From assembly GCA_030728245.1 (NCBI GenBank), contig JANQZX010000131.1:1-60984 (forward strand): a stretch of 60,984 bases of DNA, given 5' to 3'. How positions within the stretch are numbered: the first letter of the stretch is position 1; every line of letters starts with the position of its first letter. The DNA is from Saprospiraceae bacterium (GTDB lineage: Bacteria > Bacteroidota > Bacteroidia > Chitinophagales > Saprospiraceae). Of the stretch, positions 51,267-59,814 are shown in pieces. A model generated the notes under the pieces. The model was not told the origin of the DNA and ran no database searches. It saw only the letters and a program-made list of their open reading frames with translations. Both the position numbers and the translations under genes were made by a program.

Positions 51267-52706
51267 ATGATATTTCATTTTGATAACAGCTACGGTAAGC
51301 TACCTGAATCTTTTTATATTCCTACAAATCCTGCTCAGGTGCCTGATCCTTCTGTTTTGTTATTCAATGACAACTTAGCCAGGGAATTGGATTTATCCCC
51401 GGACAACATGGACATGGAAGAAGCGGCTGCCTTGTTTTCAGGAAATAAAATGATTCCCGGCTCATTTCCAATAGCCCAAGCCTACGCCGGACATCAATTT
51501 GGAAATTTTACCATGCTGGGAGACGGAAGAGCCATCTTATTGGGCGAACATATTACAAAAGCGGGGAATCGATTTGATATACAGTTAAAAGGATCAGGTT
51601 ATACTGCATTTTCCAGAGGAGGCGACGGACGTGCAACCCTGCGCGCTATGCTTAGAGAATACCTGATAAGTGAGGCCATGGCAGGACTGAAAATACCCAC
51701 TACAAGAAGTTTGGCTGTTGTAAAAACAGGCGCCAAAGTGTACAGAGAAGAAGTACATGAGGGAGCTATTTTAACCAGAATAGCCTCTTCTCATATCAGG
51801 GTTGGTACTTTTGAATTTGCTAATAGGTTCGTCCCTAATGAATCATCTATTCTATTGGATTATGTCATTGACAGACACTATCCCGAACTGAATTTGTCAA
51901 AATCAAAGGCGAGAGATCTAATGGAGGCGGTTATGTTAAAGCAGATTGATTTAATCGTGCAATGGATGAGGGTTGGTTTTATTCACGGTGTTATGAATAC
52001 CGATAATATGTCTATTGCGGGGGAAACCATTGATTATGGCCCTTGTGCCTTCATGAATACTTATCATCCGGAAACTGTTTTTAGTTCTATTGATACCCAG
52101 GGCAGATATGCTTTTGGAAACCAACCTTCTATTGCGCAGTGGAATATTGCCTGTTTTGCTGGTTCGTTATTATCATTGATTCACGAGGAAAAAGAAGTAG
52201 CTATAGAGATGGCCAAAGAGGTTTTAAATTCATTCCCAGCTATTTATCAAGAAAAATGGCAGGATATGATGTTTAAAAAACTAGGTTTTTCAAAGGAGAC
52301 AGATCTGCAACGAAGAAAAAATAGCCTGTTCACTTTGTTAGATTGGATGACTAAAAATAAAGTAGATTATACGAATACTTTTTTGGTTTTACAGGGAGAT
52401 ATGCCCATGGAAGGTATCTATTTGCAGGAGGATTTTCAGTCATGGTTTATTAACTGGCAAGACATGGAAAGGGGGAATGAGGAAGCCCGATTAAAAAGAA
52501 TGCGTGAAAATAATCCCTTATTCGTTCCCAGAAATCATTTGGTTGAAAAAGCCCTTGATGAGGCTTGTTTAAATGACGATCTTCGGTTTTTTAAAGAATT
52601 ACTTGACATTTCTGTCAATCCATACACACAAAATGCCTCAGCTACCGCATTTATGAAAGTTCCTGATAGTATCGACACTGGGTACAAAACCTTTTGTGGC
52701 ACCTAG
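51267..52706 (+). CDS. selO: Protein adenylyltransferase SelO (YdiU/UPF0061)
   Basis: A 479-aa pseudokinase-fold enzyme that transfers AMP from ATP (bound upside-down) to Ser/Thr/Tyr of redox proteins. Core motifs: YAGHQFGNFTMLGDGRAILL, FDIQLKGSGYTAFSRGGDGR, ATLRAMLREYLISEAMAGL, LTRIASSHIRVGTFEF and FIHGVMNTDNMSIAGETIDY, with the Asn and Asp metal ligands. It ends KTFCGT, with Cys where selenoprotein homologues have Sec near the C terminus. It is the second AMP-transferase type in the window, after Fic. Confidence 0.93.
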   Translation: MIFHFDNSYGKLPESFYIPTNPAQVPDPSVLLFNDNLARELDLSPDNMDMEEAAALFSGNKMIPGSFPIAQAYAGHQFGNFTMLGDGRAILLGEHITKAGNRFDIQLKGSGYTAFSRGGDGRATLRAMLREYLISEAMAGLKIPTTRSLAVVKTGAKVYREEVHEGAILTRIASSHIRVGTFEFANRFVPNESSILLDYVIDRHYPELNLSKSKARDLMEAVMLKQIDLIVQWMRVGFIHGVMNTDNMSIAGETIDYGPCAFMNTYHPETVFSSIDTQGRYAFGNQPSIAQWNIACFAGSLLSLIHEEKEVAIEMAKEVLNSFPAIYQEKWQDMMFKKLGFSKETDLQRRKNSLFTLLDWMTKNKVDYTNTFLVLQGDMPMEGIYLQEDFQSWFINWQDMERGNEEARLKRMRENNPLFVPRNHLVEKALDEACLNDDLRFFKELLDISVNPYTQNASATAFMKVPDSIDTGYKTFCGT

Positions 52707-52716
52707 GAATATCCAC

Positions 52717-53553
52717 TCAATGCATGGATAATGTTTTTTGAACAACTAGCATTCGGTCTGTTTGAATTAAATCCACGCCCATTTCGCGTGCTTTGATGTA
52801 ATTGATTTCCGTATCGAGAGGTCCTAATAAGTCCGTAAATACTTTAATACCCAAACGATGGATCTCATCCACCATCTCTTTCGTTAAGGAAAGCCAGGAC
52901 GCGTCAAAGGCATAAGGTTTTAGTTTATTGAAATTTGCCATGATATCGGTTTTATTTTTAAGAGCAGGAAGTAATTTAGCCCCTTGAAAAACCGATGTCA
53001 AGCGCCATAAAAAATCATCGGAACCATAATATACAGCGTTTTCGTCCAAACCATATTTTTTTAAGATGGCAACAAGTGGTTGAGGTTCCACATCTTTAGC
53101 ATCTATATAAAGGTAGGTTTTATGTTGACGCGATGCGTTCCATTCTGAAATAAACTGACAAGTTTCCTCCAGGGTAGGAATTTTTTCATTTTCAAACACA
53201 CCTGTAAATCCCTTTCCAGCGGAGAGCGTTTTTAAATACGCTTCGTCATAAAGTTTGAAAGCACCCTTTCCATTGGTTGTTCGTTCCAGATTAGCGTCGT
53301 GCATAATCATGAGGACACCATCATTTGTCGTCCTGACATCCACCTCTATAAAGTGAGCACCTGCCTGGAGCGCATTTTTAAAAGCTGCTAAAGTATTTTC
53401 AGGAGCAGAAGATGCATTTCCGCGATGTGCAGAAATTTGCAGGTTACTTATTTGATTGTTCTGGTAAGATATATTTTGGGCATTACCTTCATAAGAAAAA
53501 TAAAAGGATGTTACGCTAAAAAAAATCCAGGTTAAGTGCTTAATTAATATCAT
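52717..53553 (-). CDS. Exported glycerophosphodiester phosphodiesterase
   Basis: A 278-aa protein with an N-terminal signal and a GDPD domain: ISAHRGNASSAPENTLAAFK, HFIEVDVRTTNDGVLMIMHD (metal-binding Glu/Asp and second His) and a late GVDLIQTDRM. The enzyme hydrolyses glycerophosphodiesters to glycerol-3-phosphate and an alcohol, here outside the cytoplasm. It is convergent with selO, only 10 bp apart. Confidence 0.9.
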   Translation of the reverse strand: MILIKHLTWIFFSVTSFYFSYEGNAQNISYQNNQISNLQISAHRGNASSAPENTLAAFKNALQAGAHFIEVDVRTTNDGVLMIMHDANLERTTNGKGAFKLYDEAYLKTLSAGKGFTGVFENEKIPTLEETCQFISEWNASRQHKTYLYIDAKDVEPQPLVAILKKYGLDENAVYYGSDDFLWRLTSVFQGAKLLPALKNKTDIMANFNKLKPYAFDASWLSLTKEMVDEIHRLGIKVFTDLLGPLDTEINYIKAREMGVDLIQTDRMLVVQKTLSMH

Positions 53554-53649
53554 TTAAAAGGTTTTTAGTTTTCAGAAATAGGTATTAAACGAAATCTATT
53601 TATGAAATTCGTGTTAATAATGTCCAAAAGGAGGGTACTTCGCCACTTA

Positions 53650-53751
53650 CAAGTACTTCAAACCTTTTGATAAATCGGAAAGCGTCTCCAGCTCCTTTAA
53701 CGCCTCAATCGCAACCTGTGCTTTGAATGCTTAACTGAATTTTCTTTTCAT
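53650..53751 (-). mobile_element. IS3-family orfA remnant
   Basis: Read on the minus strand from an ATG at 53749-53751, the sequence gives MKRKFS, a TAA stop, then AFKAQVAIEALKELETLSDL and SK before the frame shifts into RFEV. This is the N-terminal helix-turn-helix of an IS3/IS911-type transposase OrfA (usual form MKRKF..FKAQVALEALK...LAELA..F). Everything downstream is lost. The piece lies at the left edge of the molybdopterin-enzyme block and marks a former insertion. Confidence 0.7.
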
Positions 53752-53757
53752 TTTTGT

Positions 53758-55998
53758 CTATCCTATTAATTGAGGCTGAAAGGGCTGTTGGTAAAAACGT
53801 TTCCCCGTTGCTTTGTAGAGTGCATTCGCCACAGCCGCAAATACGGGTGGGAAAGGTGGTTCTCCAAGACCCGTCGGATCGATTTCATTCTTCACAAAAT
53901 GCACGTCTATTTTCTTCGGTGCTTCATTATGGCGAATCATACGATACGTATCAAAATTACGTTGATCTGTGCGACCATCTGTTAGCGTCAATTGTCCAAA
54001 CAAGGCATTCCCAATTCCATCTATCGCCGCGCCTTCAGCCATGTTTTTCGCTCCTTCTGGATTTACGACCACGCCGCAATCCAAAGCTGTCGTTACTTGG
54101 TCGACCGTTACTTGTTCTCCATTTACCCGTAAATCAATCACTTGAGCGGCATAGGAATTGTGGCAGAAATATGCCGAAACCCCACGTTTTTTACCCGCAT
54201 TTTCCGATTTTCCCCAGCCTGATTTATCACGGACTAATGCTAATACACCCATATAACGGCTTGGGTCATAATCATTGGTTTTACCGACTGGATTATCTTT
54301 CGCCCGCTGTAATAATTCCAACCGGAACGCAATCGGATCTTTATCCATGTACTCTGAAATCTCATCCAAGAACGATTGTTCTGCTGCTGCATTAAAATTA
54401 GAGCGAGGTGCACGGAATGCCCCGATGGTAATGTTTGAAGGAATTACCCAGCTCTCCGCCAGGTAATTATCAATCGCACCTGCCGGAAAACGATTTGCAT
54501 GTAAAGGGGATTCAGGAACGCCTCCACCTTTGGCATGAAAAGCAATCAGCTGCTTATTTTCATTGAAAGCTGCACGATACGTTAACTGGTACGAGGGGCG
54601 GTAAATACCACCACTCACATCATCTTCCCGCGTATAAATTAATTTGATAGGCGCATTGGCTTGTTTGGAAATTAAGGCCGCTTCAATCATGTAATGACCA
54701 TACGCACGCCGACCGAAACCACCGCCCATGCGGACTAATTCAATTGATATGTTTTCTCTTGGAATCCCTAACCTCGCCACGATGGATGGAACCATCATGT
54801 CTGGTATTTGAATCGGTGCCACAAATCGAACTTTGTCCCCCACAAAATGAGCGAAGGTATTTGTGGGTTCCATAATATTGTGTGCTAAAAAAGGCGCCGT
54901 ATAGGTCCGCTCGATCACGTGTTTTGCTTCCGCAAATGCCTTTTCAGGTTCCCCGTCTCTACGCTCTATTTTACCCGGTTTTTTATCCATTTCGAGCATT
55001 TGAGCGTAATGCTTTTTCGTGCTTTCTAAGCCTGATGGCACGATATTTTCTCGATGGTTCATTCCCATCTCCTTCTTCTCAGAAGCAACCTCCCAATCGA
55101 CCTTGATTTTCTTCCGTGCATTCATCACATCCCAAGTTGATTTACCCACTACGGCAATGACTTCATTAAAGGAACGGGTATCAAATCCCGCAAATTTGTG
55201 GTCGTCCTGATATACCTTAATAGCGAAAACATCTACAATGCCAGGCATCTTTTTAGCCGCCGTTGCATCGAAGGATTTTAATTGCATCCCAAAAGCTGGT
55301 GGCCGTTCGGTCATCGCAATTAACATCCCTGGTTCGCGGTAATCCAATCCGAACAAAGGCTTTCCCTGTACGATTTTAGGGCCAACCACATTTTTTTGAG
55401 GAGATCCAACTAAACGAAATGATTCATTCCCTTTTAAAACAATATCCTTAGGTACCGGTAATTTTGCAGCTGCAGCAGCGAAGGTTCCATAAGTTTCTGA
55501 TTTGCCACTAAAAGCATGGGTTACCATTCCATTCGAAGTGCTTAATTCAGAAACAGGTAAATTCCACGCCTGGCTCGCTGCCGTTAAGATCATTTGACGG
55601 GCTGCTGAACCTACCGTCCTTAGTTGCTTCCAAGCCATGCGAATACTTTGACTTCCACCCGTAAATTGACGTGGAAAAGCTTTAGGATCATAATTACCTT
55701 GTTCTACCTCCACTTGTTTCCAATCTACATCTAATTCTTCGGCGATTAACATCGGAAGTGAGGTCATGACATTTTGGCCAAACTCGGGATTAGGCGAGAA
55801 AATTTTGATCGAATTATCTGTATTGATTTTAACGAAACTCGTCACTTCTTGCCAAACAGGTTCAATATTTAATTCTGCTAAACTGTCTTCCGGTTTCGCG
55901 CTAGCGAACCAAGAAATACCGAGCATCATACCTCCACCTGAAAGTGATGTTACTTTTAGGAATGAACGTCTACTGAGATTTGAATTTGTCTTTTTCAT
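53758..55998 (-). CDS. Molybdopterin-binding hydroxylase subunit, Tat-exported (IorB-like)
   Basis: A 746-aa large subunit of the xanthine-oxidase family, close to isoquinoline 1-oxidoreductase beta or aldehyde dehydrogenase types. A twin-arginine signal (NLSRRSFLKVTSLSGGG) directs the folded, cofactor-loaded enzyme to the periplasm. Cofactor-binding segments are seen at GGGFGRRAYGHYMIEAALIS and GAFRAPRSNFNAAAEQSFLD, with late GAAIDGIGNALFGQ and GLGEPPFPPVFAAVANALYK (active-site Glu). It pairs with the 2Fe-2S subunit 1 bp upstream. The substrate, probably an aldehyde or N-heterocycle, is unknown. Confidence 0.92.
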   Translation of the reverse strand: MKKTNSNLSRRSFLKVTSLSGGGMMLGISWFASAKPEDSLAELNIEPVWQEVTSFVKINTDNSIKIFSPNPEFGQNVMTSLPMLIAEELDVDWKQVEVEQGNYDPKAFPRQFTGGSQSIRMAWKQLRTVGSAARQMILTAASQAWNLPVSELSTSNGMVTHAFSGKSETYGTFAAAAAKLPVPKDIVLKGNESFRLVGSPQKNVVGPKIVQGKPLFGLDYREPGMLIAMTERPPAFGMQLKSFDATAAKKMPGIVDVFAIKVYQDDHKFAGFDTRSFNEVIAVVGKSTWDVMNARKKIKVDWEVASEKKEMGMNHRENIVPSGLESTKKHYAQMLEMDKKPGKIERRDGEPEKAFAEAKHVIERTYTAPFLAHNIMEPTNTFAHFVGDKVRFVAPIQIPDMMVPSIVARLGIPRENISIELVRMGGGFGRRAYGHYMIEAALISKQANAPIKLIYTREDDVSGGIYRPSYQLTYRAAFNENKQLIAFHAKGGGVPESPLHANRFPAGAIDNYLAESWVIPSNITIGAFRAPRSNFNAAAEQSFLDEISEYMDKDPIAFRLELLQRAKDNPVGKTNDYDPSRYMGVLALVRDKSGWGKSENAGKKRGVSAYFCHNSYAAQVIDLRVNGEQVTVDQVTTALDCGVVVNPEGAKNMAEGAAIDGIGNALFGQLTLTDGRTDQRNFDTYRMIRHNEAPKKIDVHFVKNEIDPTGLGEPPFPPVFAAVANALYKATGKRFYQQPFQPQLIG

Positions 55999-55999
55999 C

Positions 56000-56458
56000 T
56001 TATTTCGTTGCAGCTAATTGTATGGCTTTTTTAATTCGTGAATAGGTTCCACATCGGCAAATATTACCGCTCATGAAATTCTCAATCTCTTCCTCTGTTG
56101 GATTCGGATTATTTTTCAAGAGCGCGGATGCGCTCATGATCTGCCCTGACTGACAATAGCCGCATTGTGCAACATCTAAATCAACCCACGCTTTTTGAAC
56201 GGGATGATCGCCATTCGCTGATAAGCCTTCAATGGTGGTTATTTCAGTTCCTGCCAAAGCCGAAATAGGCAACAGGCACGACCGAAACGCTTGACCATTT
56301 AAATGTACCGTACAAGCTCCACAAGAGCCCACACCACATCCGTATTTTGTACCTTCCATTCCCAGGTTGTCACGGAGCACCCATAACAAAGGAATGTTTT
56401 CATCCGCCTCCACTTGGTGGACTTTTTTGTTAATATTTAGGGAATATTTCTTGATCAT
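56000..56458 (-). CDS. 2Fe-2S subunit of the molybdopterin hydroxylase (IorA-like)
   Basis: A 152-aa protein with both clusters of the family. The plant-ferredoxin-like cluster is GCGVGSCGACTVHLNGQAFR (four Cys, with SC a few residues on), and the second, helical cluster is AQCGYCQSGQ followed by NICRCGTYSRI. It transfers electrons from the molybdenum site to an acceptor, usually a cytochrome c, not found here. It is cytosolic by sequence and probably co-exported with the Tat-tagged partner. Confidence 0.93.
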   Translation of the reverse strand: MIKKYSLNINKKVHQVEADENIPLLWVLRDNLGMEGTKYGCGVGSCGACTVHLNGQAFRSCLLPISALAGTEITTIEGLSANGDHPVQKAWVDLDVAQCGYCQSGQIMSASALLKNNPNPTEEEIENFMSGNICRCGTYSRIKKAIQLAATK

Positions 56459-56582
56459 AATCGGTTTGATTTAGAAGAACATTGGTAAATATATTGAATA
56501 AATTCTCATGTTTGATTGGATGAATAAAGGAAGAAGAAATAAAAATGAGCAATACACTCAATACAACTATTGGCCTTTTCAT
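56430..56582 (-). CDS. Possible 50-aa secreted peptide
   Basis: The frame MKRPIVVLSVLLIFISSSFI, then HPIKHENLFNIFTNVLLNQT and a short tail, starts with a convincing signal-peptide-like segment. It overlaps the start of the 2Fe-2S gene by 29 bp in another frame. It may be a leader-type peptide, the stump of a lost gene, or chance. No family is recognised. Confidence 0.3.
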   Translation of the reverse strand: MKRPIVVLSVLLIFISSSFIHPIKHENLFNIFTNVLLNQTDYDQEIFPKY

Positions 56583-56588
56583 GTTGAT

Positions 56589-57038
56589 TTAGGGTTTAAG
56601 TTTTACTTCTCTCATTAATTGGGAAAAGGTTAATTGTATCATTTTCCATTCATTATGTTCAAACACGTACACCTCCGTTACCATAAATGGATTTGTCACC
56701 ACATTTGCTCCTACTTGAGCTACTAAATCAATATCATTCAGGACAATTGCCGTATTGCCAAACATTTTTACTGAGGTGGAGTAAACTTCTGCTTGTTTAT
56801 ACCAAATAAAACCACTTTTAATAATTTCTAATTCTCGAGTGGTTCCCCAGGTTCCACCTTTGTGTACAAAATCGCATTTTGCATCAAACAAACGGGATAA
56901 TTTATCGACATCTTTGTTTGACATCCATTGCCACTTTTCTTTTGACAATCGTTTAATGGTTTCATCTGTATTCGTTTGTGCGAAAGTACCCGAAAGAAAC
57001 ATGAGCATAATTCCCAAAAATAAGGTGACTGATTTCAT
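56589..57038 (-). CDS. Exported NTF2-like (DUF4440) protein
   Basis: A 149-aa protein with a signal peptide (VTLFLGIMLMFLSGTFAQ) and an NTF2-like domain: DETIKRLSKEKWQWMSNKDV, DKLSRLFDAKCDFVHKGGTW, VKMFGNTAIVLNDIDLVAQ and WKMIQLTFSQLM. Members are periplasmic ligand-binding or enzyme-like proteins of unknown substrate. It is divergent from the AraC-type regulator and precedes the hydroxylase genes on the same strand, so it may belong to their pathway. Confidence 0.8.
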   Translation of the reverse strand: MKSVTLFLGIMLMFLSGTFAQTNTDETIKRLSKEKWQWMSNKDVDKLSRLFDAKCDFVHKGGTWGTTRELEIIKSGFIWYKQAEVYSTSVKMFGNTAIVLNDIDLVAQVGANVVTNPFMVTEVYVFEHNEWKMIQLTFSQLMREVKLKP

Positions 57039-57183
57039 AGCTTTTTTTGAAACAAATATCCATCAAAATGCGCATCTAGTAAGTAGATAAATTCCGGAAT
57101 TTTCTACCATTTTTACTTATCAAGCATTTGAAGCCTTTACTTCTGCTGCATAATTGGTAATTTCGGTCATTCAACTGAAGCCT

Positions 57184-58095
57184 ATGGAAAAAAATATCCT
57201 CATCAACAATGTTGCGGAGATTAATGGCCACAATAATCACAAAACGCTCCACCCACTGGTAACTATATTGGATTATTCCCAAGCGGATATTCGCGATTGG
57301 GGTGATGTTGATACCATCCGATTTCAATATGGTTTATACAACATTATTTTGAAAGATGTTGAATGTGGCGACATTCGATATGGACGACATACCTATGATT
57401 ATCAAGCAGGAACTCTGATCTTTTTTGCTCCCGGTCAAGTTGCAGAAATCGAAAATCCTAAAGTGCCATATCAGCCAAAAGGATTTGGGCTTGTTTTTCA
57501 TCCAGATTTACTCATCGGAACGGGCTTAAGTCAAAATATAGCTCAGTATAAATTCTTCCTTTATGAATCTAGAGAAGCATTGCATTTATCTGACGATGAG
57601 CGCCAATTAATTATGGATTGTTTTGCAAAAATTGATTTTGAACTTAAACAGCCTATCGATAAACATTCAAAGAAATTGATTGTGGCGAATATCGAACTAT
57701 TTCTTTGTTATTGTCAACGATTTTATGATCGTCAATTTATCACCAGAGAACATGTAAACAAAGGGGTATTAGAGCGCTTTGAGTGCTTATTAAATAGTTA
57801 CTTTGAAACAGATCATGCACAAATTTACGGTATTCCATCTGTCAGTTATTTCGCCCATGAACTTAATTTATCTGCGAATTATTTTGGCGATTTGATCAAA
57901 AGAGAAACGGGATTAACGGCGAAGGATTATATCCAAAACAAGACCATCGACGTGGCAAAAAACCGCGTATTCGAGTCAAATAAAACGATCAATGAAATTG
58001 CATTTGAAATGGGATTTAAATATCCACAACATTTTACACGCTTGTTCAAACAACGGGTAGGTCAGACGCCCCATGAATATCGATCGTTGAATTAA
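57184..58095 (+). CDS. AraC-family transcriptional regulator
   Basis: A 303-aa regulator beginning at MEKNILINNVAE (57184), which follows a TAATTTCG box at 57158-57165. The N-terminal cupin-like ligand domain (about 20-140: YDYQAGTLIFFAPGQVAEIE) is joined to a double helix-turn-helix at about 205-300 (VSYFAHELNLSANYFGDLIK and INEIAFEMGFKYPQHFTRLF, then KQRVGQTPHEYR). Divergent placement suggests it controls the NTF2-like gene and the hydroxylase genes; the inducer is unknown. Confidence 0.9.
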   Translation: MEKNILINNVAEINGHNNHKTLHPLVTILDYSQADIRDWGDVDTIRFQYGLYNIILKDVECGDIRYGRHTYDYQAGTLIFFAPGQVAEIENPKVPYQPKGFGLVFHPDLLIGTGLSQNIAQYKFFLYESREALHLSDDERQLIMDCFAKIDFELKQPIDKHSKKLIVANIELFLCYCQRFYDRQFITREHVNKGVLERFECLLNSYFETDHAQIYGIPSVSYFAHELNLSANYFGDLIKRETGLTAKDYIQNKTIDVAKNRVFESNKTINEIAFEMGFKYPQHFTRLFKQRVGQTPHEYRSLN

Positions 58096-58498
58096 TTCTA
58101 AATACCAGATTGAACACGCTACCGTTGGGGGATTATATACAAAGAAGTCACCCTTTATAGAAGAAGGATACAACTATCATGCGATGATTGAGTATGTAAC
58201 TATTAGGATATTGAATTACATTCATTTAACAAAAAATCGAATTCCATGCTTTCCTCCATTTATGTTCGTATAAGGTCCTTTTATCCGTTAAACCTTATAG
58301 TTTGGCTTAGTAGTGCTGCTACATCTCTTACATCCAATATAACTACATTTGCTTTGTGGATAAATGGATGTTGGTTATCATTAAGCAAATGCTGATTGAA
58401 GATAAAATGACGCTCAAAGACTTCGCAGAAAGTATGAAGCCATTGCTACCTGCATACTTTCTGCGAAGCATAATCTCGGAACGGAGCATGGGCCGCTG
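58096..58498. other. 400-bp gap with remnant sequence
   Basis: No complete gene is supported. A short + strand frame (MLIEDKMTLKDFAESMKPLL PAY) runs through the inverted repeat at 58421-58468 and may be a leftover of a lost coding region. A second small hairpin, CGCTG-ttatg-CAGCG, lies at 58494-58508 over the end of higA. The gap separates the hydroxylase block from the HigBA area. Confidence 0.35.
58421..58468. repeat. 16-bp perfect inverted repeat
   Basis: CTTCGCAGAAAGTATG (58421-58436) and CATACTTTCTGCGAAG (58453-58468) are exact reverse complements around a 16-bp spacer. There is no T-run directly after the stem, so it is not a standard terminator. It could be a recombination site, the end of a lost mobile element, or a strong RNA hairpin between the convergent AraC and higA genes. 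Confidence 0.7.
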
Positions 58499-58798
58499 TT
58501 ATGCAGCGTTTCCTTCCATTGGTTTTATGTTATTTAATTCTTTCTTCTTTTGATTTTTCTCTTCTTCAAGATCATAATCATCTTGTAAGCCCAACCAAAA
58601 CTTTGCGCTTGTTCCGAAAAATTTGGCAAAACGTAACGCAGTATCAGCGGTTATTCGTCTGTTGCCTTTGATTATTTCAGATATGCGTGTTTGTGGCAGA
58701 AAAGTAGACTTTGCTAGACGATAAGCAGAAATTTCCATTGGAATTAAGAATTCCTCAAGTAGTATTTCACCAGGATGTATATTGCTCAACTTTTCCAT
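58499..58798 (-). CDS. higA: HigA-type antitoxin
   Basis: A 99-aa XRE-type DNA-binding protein beginning at MEKLSNIHPGEILLEEF (58798); an earlier in-frame start overlaps the toxin stop by 14 bp. LIPMEISAYRLAKSTFLPQT and RISEIIKGNRRITADTALRF form the helix-turn-helix, and FFGTSAKFWLGLQDDYDLE is the conserved end of the HigA/VapI group. It neutralises HigB and represses the promoter. Toxin-first order is the rule for this family. Confidence 0.9.
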   Translation of the reverse strand: MEKLSNIHPGEILLEEFLIPMEISAYRLAKSTFLPQTRISEIIKGNRRITADTALRFAKFFGTSAKFWLGLQDDYDLEEEKNQKKKELNNIKPMEGNAA

Positions 58799-58808
58799 AA
58801 CTTCTTTT

Positions 58809-59090
58809 TTAATGGTAATCAATTATTTTAACATCGTAAGCATCATTATTAAGCCATTGAAAGATGATTCTCCATTGAATATTTATTCGAATACTATAAT
58901 AGTCTTCAAGGTCCCCTTTCAATTTTTCCAGTCTGTTTGCAGGAGGAATTCTTAAGTCATTTACATCTTGTGCATTATTAAGCATCCTTAATTTTCTGCG
59001 CAATACATCCTGAATTTCATTTGGCAATTTTTTCGACCGAATTCCATTCCAAATTTTTTCGGATTCTTTATCGCCAAAAGTCTTTATCAT
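58809..59090 (-). CDS. higB: HigB-type mRNA interferase toxin
   Basis: A 93-aa RelE/ParE-fold protein: MIKTFGDKESEKIWNGIRSK, LPNEIQDVLRRKLRMLNNAQ, DLRIPPANRLEKLKGDLEDY and YSIRINIQWRIIFQWLNNDA. The RLEKLKGDLEDYYSIRINIQ stretch and the WRIIF strand are characteristic of HigB, a ribosome-dependent mRNA endonuclease. Length is normal. The predicted promoter and operator lie in the 57 bp upstream. Confidence 0.92.
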   Translation of the reverse strand: MIKTFGDKESEKIWNGIRSKKLPNEIQDVLRRKLRMLNNAQDVNDLRIPPANRLEKLKGDLEDYYSIRINIQWRIIFQWLNNDAYDVKIIDYH

Positions 59091-59100
59091 TAATATTGAT

Positions 59101-59147
59101 TTACGTTACTAACGTTAAAAGTAAGTAATTTATTTTAATTGTGCAAA
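59101..59147 (-). promoter_or_regulatory. higBA promoter and operator
   Basis: On the minus strand, TTTG (59144-59147), a 20-bp spacer and TACTTTTA (59116-59123) form a -33/-7 promoter with one mismatch to TAnnTTTG. ACGTT-act-AACGT (59103-59115) is an inverted repeat placed at the expected transcription start, a good HigA-binding site. The promoter lies inside the 3' end of a degraded gene tail. Confidence 0.55.
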
Positions 59148-59350
59148 TTTTTCTTGATGAGTAGGTTTAGCGGGAGTTGTTAATGTTACAAAACTTGTCG
59201 CTAACCGCCATTGGTCAGTTTTATTCAAAATTACACTTATCTGAAATAGTGAAACATTAAGTGATTCATCCCTTGAAATGAAGTTATCAAACCTAAAAAT
59301 GAATAAATTAACTGTATGAAAACGAAACGGTGCTAGTTTGATTAGTTAAT
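59130..59350 (-). pseudogene. Tail of a degraded NTF2-like gene
   Basis: A minus-strand frame ending at TAA 59130-59132 reads RDESLNVSLFQISVILNKTD, then QWRLATSFVTLTTPAKPTHQ. This is the C-terminal strand pattern (V..L...DQWR....T) of NTF2/DUF4440-like proteins. Upstream it runs into a stop near 59350 with no start or N-terminal half. The family guess is from a short motif and is weak. The rest of the gap to 59814 shows only short frames, for example + strand MRDSPEIDIMKGDKETYIQM near 59431. Confidence 0.35.
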
Positions 59351-59814
59351 TCTATGCTGCCTACTCCGGTTAAATTAACCTGCATTTAATCATTCTCAAA
59401 TGCCCAATTGCCGGTTTCACTAAATTCAATAATGAGGGACAGTCCGGAAATAGACATTATGAAGGGCGATAAAGAAACTTATATTCAAATGATAAAAGAC
59501 AAATATAAAGCAAAGACAGAATTTTTTTATTAATCTTTCATCTATTTCCTGACTTGTTTGGTACAGGCTCCAGGCATGCCCATAAGGTTGACAATTGAGG
59601 CAAACCCGCATTTTTTTTGATGTATTGGGTCATAAATTATGACTTTCAGGAAGGGTGAATGGTTTTACCTTTTTTTGGATAATTAATAAGAGATCAATTA
59701 TATGATTTAATCATATTTTACCCTTTTAAAAAATCAAAGCCAGAAACAAAATCATCGGGATATTTCTGACCCTTTAAACCGATGTTTTTCGTAACTTTAT
59801 GTTAAATTTATATT

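Noticed and set aside
52680-52706. Selenocysteine at the SelO C terminus
   Set aside because: The gene ends with a normal Cys codon (FCGT) followed by TAG; there is no in-frame TGA and no SECIS-like element was sought or seen.
53754-54395. 213-codon + strand open frame
   Set aside because: It is fully antisense to the molybdopterin hydroxylase gene, with no family pattern and a composition that mirrors the real gene.
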